NCBI GenBank assembly: GCA_038209965.1
Contig: JBBQXF010000106.1
Location: 1-16,171 of the forward strand
Direction of reading: 5' to 3'
DNA: 16,171 bases
Source of the DNA: JALONO01 sp038209965
GTDB lineage: Bacteria > Bacteroidota > Bacteroidia > Cytophagales > Thermoflexibacteraceae
This document shows positions 8,822 through 15,860 of this stretch, in pieces; within the stretch, counting starts at the first letter, position 1, and every line of letters begins with the position of its first letter. The notes below the pieces were generated by a model. That model ran no database searches, was not told where the DNA came from, and worked only from the letters and a program-made list of their open reading frames with translations. The position numbers and the translations under genes were made by a program.

Positions 8822-8829
8822 CAAATAAA
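8822..8829 (-). promoter_or_regulatory. Possible -7 box for the TonB-dependent receptor gene
   Basis: On the minus strand this reads TTTATTTG, 7 of 8 positions of the Bacteroidota -7 consensus TAnnTTTG. It lies 27 nt upstream of the chosen ATG, in an AT-rich stretch (8822-8880) between this gene and the hppD terminator. No clear TTG -33 element is seen about 20 nt further up, so this is only a candidate. Confidence 0.25.
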
Positions 8830-8891
8830 TATTGAAACATTTAAAAATAAAAATTAAATTATGTTATAACACTAAAACTTCTTCAAGCCAC

Positions 8892-8927
8892 AAAAAGCCG
8901 CCCACTGATGTCAGCGGGCGGCTTTTT
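8892..8927 (-). terminator. Strong intrinsic terminator downstream of hppD
   Basis: A perfect 12-bp inverted repeat, AAAAAGCCGCCC (8892-8903) with GGGCGGCTTTTT (8916-8927). After an A/C mismatch the pairing continues with CTG/CAG, closing an ATGT loop. The GC-rich stem is bordered by T5 on either strand. It lies 73 bp past the hppD stop and before the TonB-receptor promoter region, so its natural job is to end the hppD transcript; by symmetry it could also act on the plus strand. Confidence 0.85.
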
Positions 8928-8999
8928 CTATGGGGTGCAGACTTTTCACTTGGGTGGGGCCACGGCCTGCCTTTGGCCCTTACTTGCCCCAAACAGTGC

Positions 9000-10142
9000 T
9001 TACAGGGTTCCGCGCAATTCCTGCTCGCGTTCAATGGCCTCGAACAACGCCTTGAAATTGCCCTTGCCAAAGGACTTGGCCCCTTTGCGCTGGATAATCT
9101 CAAAAAACAAGGTGGGGCGCGGCTCAATGGGCCGAGTAAAGATTTGCAGCAAATAACCCTCCTCGTCGCGATCGACCAAAATGCCCAGTTTTTTGAGGGG
9201 CAGCAACTCCTCATCGATCTCGCCCACCCGCGCCAAAATGGTGTCGTAATAAGACTCGGGTACGCGTAGGAACTCCACGCCCCGGTCGCGCAGTTGGGTC
9301 ACGGTCTCGATGATGTTGTCGGTGGCCACGGCCAAGTGCTGGATGCCGGGACCGCCATGAAAATCAAGGTACTCTTCAATTTGCGATTTTTTCTTGCCCT
9401 CGGCGGGTTCATTGATCGGGAATTTGATGCGCCCGTTGCCATTGCTCATCACTTTGCTCATCAGGGCGGTATAATCGGTAGAGATGTCTTTGTCATCAAA
9501 GGACACTAACTGGCTGAAACCCATCACCTTGGCGTAGAATTCTACCCAACGGTCCATTTCTTGCCAGCCCACGTTGCCCACCATGTGATCCACAAATTTG
9601 AAACCTACCTCCGATGGATTGTAATTTGGGGTGTTCCAGGCGCGGTAACCGGGCAAAAATACACCCTCGTAATGGGTGCGTTCGACAAAAATATGGACAG
9701 TCTCGCCGTAGGTGTAAATACCAGAGCGGGTGGTGGAGCCAAACTCGTCCTGCTCCGTCACTGGTTCCATGTACGGCTCGGCGCCCCGGCTCACCGTTTC
9801 CCGGAATGCCTTGGTGGCATCATCCACCCAGAGGGCCACCACTTTTACGGCATCGCCATGTCTGTCAATGTGCTGGCCGATGGTAGTGCCCCCCCGCAGC
9901 GGCGAAGTGAGCACCAGCCGGATTTTGCCCTGCTGCACCACGTAGCTCTCGCGATCTTTAAGGCCCGTTTCTAGGCCGGCATAGGCCAATGACTGAAAGC
10001 CAAAGGCGGATTTATAGAAATGGGCGGCCTGTTTTGAGTTCCCCACGTACAGCTCGATATAGTCGGTGCCGTTGATGGGGAGAAAATCTAAAGTGCCGTT
10101 TTCCAATGGCTTATTGGTTGGGGCTTGCGCAAGTGTTTCCAT
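9000..10142 (-). CDS. hppD: 4-hydroxyphenylpyruvate dioxygenase
   Basis: The start at 10142 gives 380 aa (METLAQAPTNK...), normal for the family; an ATG at 10199 would add 19 residues that do not look conserved and would place the start on the promoter. The protein shows the two vicinal-oxygen-chelate halves, about 22-155 and 180-350. The Fe(II) ligands expected of the family are all present: H186 (FVDHMVGNV), H269 (GGPGIQHLAVAT) and E348 (TLFFEIIQRKG). The C-terminal helix (GNFKALFEAIEREQELRG) that gates the active site is also there. It converts 4-hydroxyphenylpyruvate to homogentisate in tyrosine catabolism, in the cytosol. Homogentisate dioxygenase and the other pathway genes are not in the window. 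It is monocistronic by layout: its own promoter region upstream and an intrinsic terminator downstream. Confidence 0.96.
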   Translation of the reverse strand: METLAQAPTNKPLENGTLDFLPINGTDYIELYVGNSKQAAHFYKSAFGFQSLAYAGLETGLKDRESYVVQQGKIRLVLTSPLRGGTTIGQHIDRHGDAVKVVALWVDDATKAFRETVSRGAEPYMEPVTEQDEFGSTTRSGIYTYGETVHIFVERTHYEGVFLPGYRAWNTPNYNPSEVGFKFVDHMVGNVGWQEMDRWVEFYAKVMGFSQLVSFDDKDISTDYTALMSKVMSNGNGRIKFPINEPAEGKKKSQIEEYLDFHGGPGIQHLAVATDNIIETVTQLRDRGVEFLRVPESYYDTILARVGEIDEELLPLKKLGILVDRDEEGYLLQIFTRPIEPRPTLFFEIIQRKGAKSFGKGNFKALFEAIEREQELRGTL

Positions 10143-10465
10143 GTGATAGCGATTTAGGGCACCAAGCGGCCGGTGCGGTGATAAGATGGCAATACGCAAA
10201 ATTATAATATTTGTTTTACTAACTATTGTTTTGCATATTATATTTTATTTCCCCCCAAAAACTTATTTCGGCCAATCCCGTTGATCGGTCAAAGGCCGGC
10301 TTGCCCGGGGTAGTTTCCCCTATTTTTTTCTGACAAACCAAGCTGACAGTTTCTGGTGTTCAGGGTGCGGCCGTTAAATTGGCACGGGTTTTACGCGTAC
10401 TTAGGTGAATGTTTTGAAACTGCACGTTACTAAGATTAAATTGCATTTTAAATTTCGCCCTACCC
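10143..10465. other. Divergent intergenic region between hppD and the Sel1-like gene
   Basis: 323 bp without a gene. The hppD side (about 10200-10256) is very AT-rich and holds the candidate hppD promoter. The middle contains a C6 run (10251-10256) and a T-rich tract near 10320-10330. No TAnnTTTG match was found at a useful distance from the plus-strand ATG at 10466, and no convincing terminator or RNA gene is visible. Confidence 0.5.
10197..10204 (-). promoter_or_regulatory. Candidate -7 promoter box of hppD
   Basis: The minus strand reads TAATTTTG, an exact match to the Bacteroidota TAnnTTTG box. It lies 54 nt upstream of the chosen hppD start, inside an AT-rich tract. A good TTG -33 element about 20 nt upstream is not evident, so the call rests on the -7 box and context. 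Confidence 0.4.
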
Positions 10466-12562
10466 ATGAACTACTTACAGCGTTGCTTAATTACCCTCCT
10501 GATTTTTTGCCAACCGTCGTTGGCCTTATTTGCCCAAACCAAACGGGGAAAGCCCAACTTGGAACCCGTGGCAATGGAAGTAAAAAAAGCCAAGAAAGGC
10601 GATGTGGCCGCCATACTGGTGGTGGCAGGCGTGTGCAAAGGATATTTTATGGACGGCGACGCGTTCAAGGACTACAAAAAAGCCGAGAAGTGGTACATCA
10701 AAGCCCTCGAGTCCAACCCCGAGGCCCAAGCGTCCTTTGAAGCCAAATTCAACTTGTTCCAGATCTATTTTTACGGGGGCTATGGCATCAAACCCAATGA
10801 CGCATTGGCCCGTCAATATTTCAGTGAAGCAATGGCACTCAAACCGGCCTTGACCAAATACTATGAGTTCCAGCCCAATATTTTTTTGAAAGAGTTGCTC
10901 ACCGCCCACGACAAGGCCCAGAGCGGCGACCCAGCCGCCAATTTGCTCCTCGCCCGGCTGTTGTTTGAGTACCAGATCAATTACGCGGCCGCCATGGAAG
11001 CACTGGGCCGGGCCGCCGCGTTGCCCGATGCCGTTTACCTGCGCGACAAGTGGCAAGCAATCATCGCGCATTACCGCAATTTCGGGCACGAAAACTTCGA
11101 CAAGAACCAACATTTTACCATGATGCAGGCCTTTGCGCAAGTGGGCAGCCAAATTGCGCTGCTCGAGTGGGTGCACGACGCGACCAGCACGCACATCCAC
11201 CCGCAAAAGCTCGCCCCGGAAAAAGTGGTAAAATTGCTGGCCAAATTCCCGGCCGGCAATCCAGAAATGCAGTTCAAAGCCTTTGGCCTGTTGCAAAAAT
11301 ACCAAAAAGGGGCCGCTCGCATGATCACCCTGCGCAAAATGGCGGCAGTTCCCCACGGCCTGAACAGCGAAGGCTCAGCGTTTGCCAATCTATGGACTGA
11401 GGAGTTCAAAACGTTCGATCGCAGCATTGCCACAGTGGATGCGTTGGGCGAGCAGCTCAATATCCGGCTGGAAGATCCGGTGGTCAAGATTGATCCGGTT
11501 GCCTACCGCAATTATTTTAATGGTAATGTCCGCCCACTTATCAGCACGGCCAAAGAAATGCGTGCCGCAATTTTGGGGGAGTTGGCTGGGGAAGCCCGTT
11601 ACAAAGAATACCAAAAGCAGGTGGAAGCTCAAATTCCGCTGGTGCTCAACCGGGCCAACAGTCCCCATCAGCTGATCGAGTGGGACAAGGCTTTTAAATC
11701 GGATGCCTGGCTCAAGAATTACGCCGCGCAGTACAACCAACGCTTGGCCGCCCGCTATTTGGAATTTGGGATTGACAGTTCCAATATTATCTATTACTAT
11801 GAACAAGGGTTGTTGACCGAGACCCAATTTAAGAACTTTGACCAAGGCAAGCGCTACGTGGCCGAAATGCTGGGCCGCCTGCCCAAGCCCCAGCCATTGC
11901 CCAAGCGGATCCAGCCCGAGCACAAGCCTATTCAAGAGCGGAATGGCAAAGTATTGGTGGAGCTGACCCGGTTATTGGCCCAGGCCAAACAAAAGGTGAT
12001 CACCGATGTGGTTGGTTTGGAGCCCACAGTGGAAGAGATCCAGTGGTTCAACAAGCGGGTCATTGAGGATCCATGGCTCCAGCCCGAGGGGTTCAACAAG
12101 TTTTTCGAGTATACCTCGGGAAGCAAAAATTGGTTTTCGGGACAAATCCAGCGCGGCAATATTTTGTATTATTATAAATTGATGAAACAAACTGGTACAG
12201 ACAAATACAAGCTTGAAATCTTTTCGGTGGCCAATGACGAGTCCAACCTGGTGTTCAACGCAGTGGTAAAAGCATTTGGCAACCCCGCCGACAAGCAGTT
12301 TGAGGTGCACGTATATAATGCCCGGCACATGGTGTACCAGTGGATCCCCAGTGAGCGGGATTACCTCAAAGTCACTTACCGGGCCAATTCCGATCGGATA
12401 GACCCCCTGCCAGTGGGCAACATTGCCCAGTTTCAGGACAAGGCACACGGCGTGGACGCTACCCGCAAGATCAACCCATCGGATTTTTCGGAAATGGGAG
12501 CCATTCGCAGCGCGGTCCAATGTTTTATCTTGGACTATAACCGGGCCTTGCGCAATATTTAA
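10466..12562 (+). CDS. Secreted Sel1/TPR-like repeat protein, function unknown
   Basis: 698 aa. A signal peptide is clear (MNYLQRCLITLLIFCQPSLA, then LFAQ|T as a likely cleavage point), so the protein is probably periplasmic or exported; the Cys at 15 is not in a lipobox. Residues about 44-125 (DYKKAEKWYIKALESNPEA..., then YGGYGIKPNDALARQYFSEAM) and about 150-185 (SGDPAANLLLARLLFEYQ...AMEALGRAA) show the alanine/aromatic helix pairs of Sel1-like/TPR repeats, usually a protein-protein scaffold. The remaining ~500 residues are unassigned: a mixed helical middle and a C-terminal part with several YYY/YY aromatic stretches (IIYYYEQG, ILYYYKLM). No catalytic motif was recognised. It ends 2 bp before the exonuclease gene, which suggests coupled translation, although one product is exported and the other should be cytosolic. 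Confidence 0.75.
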   Translation: MNYLQRCLITLLIFCQPSLALFAQTKRGKPNLEPVAMEVKKAKKGDVAAILVVAGVCKGYFMDGDAFKDYKKAEKWYIKALESNPEAQASFEAKFNLFQIYFYGGYGIKPNDALARQYFSEAMALKPALTKYYEFQPNIFLKELLTAHDKAQSGDPAANLLLARLLFEYQINYAAAMEALGRAAALPDAVYLRDKWQAIIAHYRNFGHENFDKNQHFTMMQAFAQVGSQIALLEWVHDATSTHIHPQKLAPEKVVKLLAKFPAGNPEMQFKAFGLLQKYQKGAARMITLRKMAAVPHGLNSEGSAFANLWTEEFKTFDRSIATVDALGEQLNIRLEDPVVKIDPVAYRNYFNGNVRPLISTAKEMRAAILGELAGEARYKEYQKQVEAQIPLVLNRANSPHQLIEWDKAFKSDAWLKNYAAQYNQRLAARYLEFGIDSSNIIYYYEQGLLTETQFKNFDQGKRYVAEMLGRLPKPQPLPKRIQPEHKPIQERNGKVLVELTRLLAQAKQKVITDVVGLEPTVEEIQWFNKRVIEDPWLQPEGFNKFFEYTSGSKNWFSGQIQRGNILYYYKLMKQTGTDKYKLEIFSVANDESNLVFNAVVKAFGNPADKQFEVHVYNARHMVYQWIPSERDYLKVTYRANSDRIDPLPVGNIAQFQDKAHGVDATRKINPSDFSEMGAIRSAVQCFILDYNRALRNI

Positions 12563-12564
12563 GC

Positions 12565-13566
12565 ATGGCGCTCCTCGAATTTTCTACCTCGGGCATTTAT
12601 TGTCCAGTCGGTGATTTTTACATCGATCCGTGGCGGCCCGTAGCGCGGGCGCTCATCACGCACGCCCATTCCGATCATGCCCGCCCGGGCAGCGCGGTGT
12701 ATGTGGCCCACCGCGATTCAGAAACGGTGCTCCGGCTTCGGTTGGGCGATCACATCAACCTCCGTACGGTGGATTATGGTGAAATTTTTTATAAAAATGG
12801 GGTGCAATTGTCGTTTCACCCAGCGGGCCACATCGTCGGATCCGCCCAGATCCGGGTGGCCCACCAAGGGGAAGTGTGGGTGGCCTCGGGCGATTACAAA
12901 ACGGAGAACGATGGATTGAGTGGCGCTTTCGAGCCCGTCCGCTGTCACACGTTCATCACCGAGTCCACCTTCGGCCTGCCCGTGTTCCACTGGAAACCCC
13001 AGCACGAACTATTTGCCGAAATAAACCAATGGTGGCGACAAAACCGTGACGAAGGGCTCACCAGCATTTTGTGCGGCTATTCACTGGGGAAGGCCCAGCG
13101 GCTCCTGCACGGGCTGGATCCGGGCTTTGGTCAAGTGTACACCCACGGGGCCATCGCGAACACCAATGAAGCCTTGCGCCTAGGGGGGCTGGCCTTGCCC
13201 CCAACCTTGCGGCTCACCCCCGAATTGGCCAAAAAAGAATGGGAAGGGCAGCTCATTTTGGCCCCACCCGCTGTCATTGGTTCCAGTTGGGTGCAAAGAT
13301 TTGCCCCGTATTCGATCGGGTCGGCCTCGGGCTGGATGAACCTCCGGGGCAACAAACGCCGGCAAGCGGTGGATCGGGGCTTTGTCCTGTCCGACCACGC
13401 CGACTGGCCGGGCCTGCTCACCGCCATTGCCGAAACTGGGGCCGAGCGGGTGCTGGTCACTCATGGGCACACAGAGGTGTTCAGCCGTTATTTGCGGGAG
13501 ATGGGCCTAGACTCCCAACCAGTTGAGACGCTTTTTGATAGCGAAACAACGGATCAAGAGGGTTAG
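12565..13566 (+). CDS. Ligase-associated DNA exonuclease (metallo-beta-lactamase/beta-CASP type)
   Basis: 333 aa. The metal-binding series of the metallo-beta-lactamase fold is complete: THAHSDH (H33, H35, D37, H38), the HPAGH motif (H85, H89), SGDYK (D110), E133 in ITESTFG, then SDHAD (D277, H278) and THGH (H300, H302) at the C-terminus. Start MALLEFSTSGIYCP and the 330-340 aa length match the ligase-associated exonuclease family, related to mRNA 3'-processing factor YSH1/SNM1-type nucleases. In many bacteria it is encoded in a set with an ATP-dependent DNA ligase, a DEXH helicase and a phosphoesterase, thought to act in DNA repair. Here none of these partners is seen on either side: downstream is a 1.5-kb gene-poor stretch. 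No signal peptide, so it should be cytosolic. ATG at 12565, 2 bp after the previous stop. Confidence 0.9.
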   Translation: MALLEFSTSGIYCPVGDFYIDPWRPVARALITHAHSDHARPGSAVYVAHRDSETVLRLRLGDHINLRTVDYGEIFYKNGVQLSFHPAGHIVGSAQIRVAHQGEVWVASGDYKTENDGLSGAFEPVRCHTFITESTFGLPVFHWKPQHELFAEINQWWRQNRDEGLTSILCGYSLGKAQRLLHGLDPGFGQVYTHGAIANTNEALRLGGLALPPTLRLTPELAKKEWEGQLILAPPAVIGSSWVQRFAPYSIGSASGWMNLRGNKRRQAVDRGFVLSDHADWPGLLTAIAETGAERVLVTHGHTEVFSRYLREMGLDSQPVETLFDSETTDQEG

Positions 13567-15076
13567 AACGCATCGCTAAAGCTCAAAACTAACAATATGT
13601 CTGCTCATTCAAGCCGCATTAGTCATGTCCCCTTGGACAAAGTCAAGGATAAATTGGGAGTTAAAAAAAGATTCGGGTCATTTTGGCTAATTTTATTGCA
13701 TTTTGGGGGTTTCACCGGGCCTTGAAACAACTTTCAGATCCAGGATGCCCAGTTTGGGGGAACCGAGTTTTGTGGCCCAATGTTTCTGCCAAATCTTGGC
13801 GATCGGCAGGGCAAGAAAAGCAGGGTGAAACATATTTGTCACCTGTGCAGGGTTGAAATCCTTGAACTGGTGCAGCCCAAAAAGCTGCTTTGCACCTCCA
13901 AATCAAATTCAACCTGGAAGCGCGGGGAACAATGGTCTATCATGTTTTTTGCGGGGAGCAACAGGTCATTGAAAAAAAATGGGTGAAAAATGTTTTTCCG
14001 TTTGCTGGTTTGTGGCCACAACGGAAACTGCATCCAACAGAAATTTGGACATTTCTTTGTTCCGTGCCGGGTGTTGGCAGGTTTGAAAAAAACGTTCCGC
14101 CCCCTGTTTGGCGGGAAACCAACTGTTTTTCTGGGAACTTGCTGATATCAACTTTGTCCCCGTGTTTTTTGGGCCTTGTTTTGCCTTTTCCCCATGATTG
14201 AAATATAGTGCCGGGGAGGTCCGTAGTTTTGGGATGGGACAAAGTCCCTTTTCTTTGGCAAGGCCCGGGTAATGGATATTTCCATGTGCAGAATCCACAT
14301 AGTAGGCAGGCTATCCCTATTTCGGGCAAGATCTTTGAAAATGGGTCCATCATGGCCGCAAAAAGGTTTTAAATATACGGAACGGAGCAGTGTTGTGCTC
14401 TTGTTTTTCTGTTCCCCGATCGTTTTGCCCCTTTCGGCCTGCCGCCTTTCGGCCTGCCGCCTTTTGCCGCCGCCATTTTTTGCTTGGCCCTTGCTGTGCG
14501 CCCTTTGTCCCCGCTGGTATATATCGCCTGTCCAAGTCCCAAAACAGAAGATTTTTTGCTCGGTGTCCCAAGCAATGGGAAAGCAAACAAATGCACTAAG
14601 CCCACATTTGTTAATACTTTATTTTTTTGCAACTCAAAATTTTAATACATTTTCAATACATTTTCGTTTTTCATTTGGCAGGCATATTAATCCAACGAAC
14701 TTTTTATTTGGCAAAGGCTGCCCCAGTCCAAGGATGGGCCACGATCAAGGCAGCATCCGTTACTTTGAGCAAAAGTCGTGATTTATTGACAAAATTGGGC
14801 GGAGAAGTGGAGCTGGCTGGGGACTTTAAAAAAAGGAATCGCGCCTATCAGGTGCTGTAACCAAACGACAAAAACAGGATTGAACAAGCCGAAGAACCGA
14901 CGGCACGGGCGAAAGACCGGAAAAGTTTGGGGGGTAACACATCCCACAACGAGCTTTTTACTGGTGCGGTGACGGAAATGGGGTTCAAATGAGAGATGTC
15001 GGCCCATATCGGTGGCAACCCGGATTCAACAGTTGCATAGGCAAAAAAGCAAGAAGTTTATTGTTGAGGCCAAGCT
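13567..15076. other. Gene-poor stretch, no convincing coding sequence
   Basis: About 1.5 kb in which the open frames on both strands are short, overlap each other, are rich in Phe, Pro, Cys and Trp, and show no recognisable domain. Homopolymer runs (A7-8, T6-7, G5-6) are frequent. Small structures seen: a bulged hairpin at 13631-13648 (CCTTGGAC/GTCAAGG); GCAGC...GCTGC at 13872-13888; GGGAC-AAA-GTCCC followed by TTTTCTTT at 14236-14256, weakly terminator-like; and a 15-bp tandem duplication at 14431-14460. No tRNA, tmRNA, RNase P or SRP signature was recognised. It could be a decayed accessory region next to the RAYT element or a long spacer holding an unrecognised RNA. Confidence 0.5.
14431..14470. 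repeat. 15-bp tandem duplication with partial third copy
   Basis: CTTTCGGCCTGCCGC occurs at 14431-14445 and again, identical, at 14446-14460, followed by the related CTTTTGCCGC at 14461-14470. The unit length is a multiple of three, and on the minus strand it reads as a GGRPK pentapeptide repeat. Most simply it is a replication-slippage repeat in non-coding DNA. Confidence 0.7.
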
Positions 15077-15167
15077 GCTTTGCATCTGTACCTTCGCCTT
15101 CAGGCGAAGCAGTGGTTGGGAACAAAATCTTCGCCTAAAGGCAAAGGTACTTTCGCCTTCAGGCGAA
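15077..15167. repeat. Left REP/BIME cluster (3 hairpins), past the RAYT stop
   Basis: Hairpin 1, TTCGCCTTCAGGCGAA, at 15093-15108 with GTACC just before it; a 21-nt spacer at 15109-15129; hairpin 2, TTCGCCTAAAGGCAAA, at 15130-15145 followed by GGTAC, so that hairpins 1 and 2 with their GTAC feet form a larger inverted repeat; then a third hairpin, identical to the first, at 15152-15167. The cluster begins 33 bp beyond the RAYT stop codon and could also fold at the 3' end of its transcript. Confidence 0.85.
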
Positions 15168-15200
15168 AATTTGTTTTGATTTTCTTTTTGGCGCTCTCCC

Positions 15201-15854
15201 CTAAAAACGAGGGTACAGGAAAGGATAATCTTGCCAATCTTCCACTATATTCGCCTTTATGGGGTTGTTGAGGATATAGCCCACAATATTGTCAAGCTCC
15301 CTTCCATTCCTCACACAGTGGTCATAGTTGTCTTTTTGCCAGAAAGCATTTCCTGTTCTCCCCAAAAACAAGTTGGCACTACGGCCAGTACCCCCCTTGA
15401 TGAGGTTCATTACTTTGTACAAGGGCGTATAATTCTGTGTAGAAAGTTCTATATCTACAGGAATGTTATCTGTCTGCTTGCCAAAGTCAAAAAGTACATG
15501 GACATGGTTTGCCATGACGACATAGGCACACAAATCGTAATATTGCTGGTCAAATTCATGAAGTTTATCCATGACAATTTTGGCGATTTCAGGCTTTTTT
15601 AGCCATAAATTGCCTTGGGGGTGGTAGTCCAACAACCGATCAAAGCGCGCAAAATGTCGCTTTTGCTCTGATTGCAAGATTTCTTTGCTCGGGGGCGTAT
15701 CTTGCTGATATAGCTTTTGCAGCTCTTGCTAATGTTCTTCTTGCAGGCGAGCAACTACCCCCGCAGGCAGGGAATCGGCAAGGCGGAAGGTTACGAAAAA
15801 TACGGCTCCCACCGGCTGTATATGGGGCAACGTGGTTTCATAATACGTTTTCAT
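15201..15854 (-). pseudogene. REP-associated tyrosine transposase (RAYT, Y1/IS200-like HUH family), interrupted by an in-frame TAG
   Basis: The full frame runs from ATG 15854 to TAG 15201-15203, 217 codons, with one internal amber codon at 15729-15731 (codon 42). Before it: MKTYYETTLPHIQPVGAVFF and VTFRLADSLPAGVVARLQEEH, a typical RAYT N-terminus. After it, in the same frame: QELQKLYQQDTPPSKEIL and the rest of the protein. The HUH motif is NHVHVLF (H117, H119); FWQKDNYDHCVRN (171-183) and GYILNNPIKANIV (192-204) follow, with Y193 the expected nucleophile by position in the family. Such enzymes cut single-stranded REP hairpins. The only other start seen gives 15677-15201 (TTG, 158 aa), which keeps HUH and Tyr but lacks the first beta strand. 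TAG ends other genes here (6303, 13564-13566), so it is a true stop. GC content is clearly below that of the surrounding genes, suggesting transfer. Confidence 0.8.
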
Positions 15855-15860
15855 CAATGT

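Noticed and set aside
10143..10199. Longer HPPD start at 10199
   Set aside because: The added 19 residues are not family-like and the start would fall on the candidate -7 box; ATG 10142 gives the normal length.
13940..14353. 137-aa minus-strand ORF and its overlapping partners
   Set aside because: Composition dominated by Pro/Lys/Thr/Phe from homopolymer runs, overlapping equally long frames, no family features.
14272..14781. 169-aa plus-strand ORF
   Set aside because: Cys/Phe/Pro-rich, contains the translated tandem repeat, overlaps other frames and has no recognisable domain.
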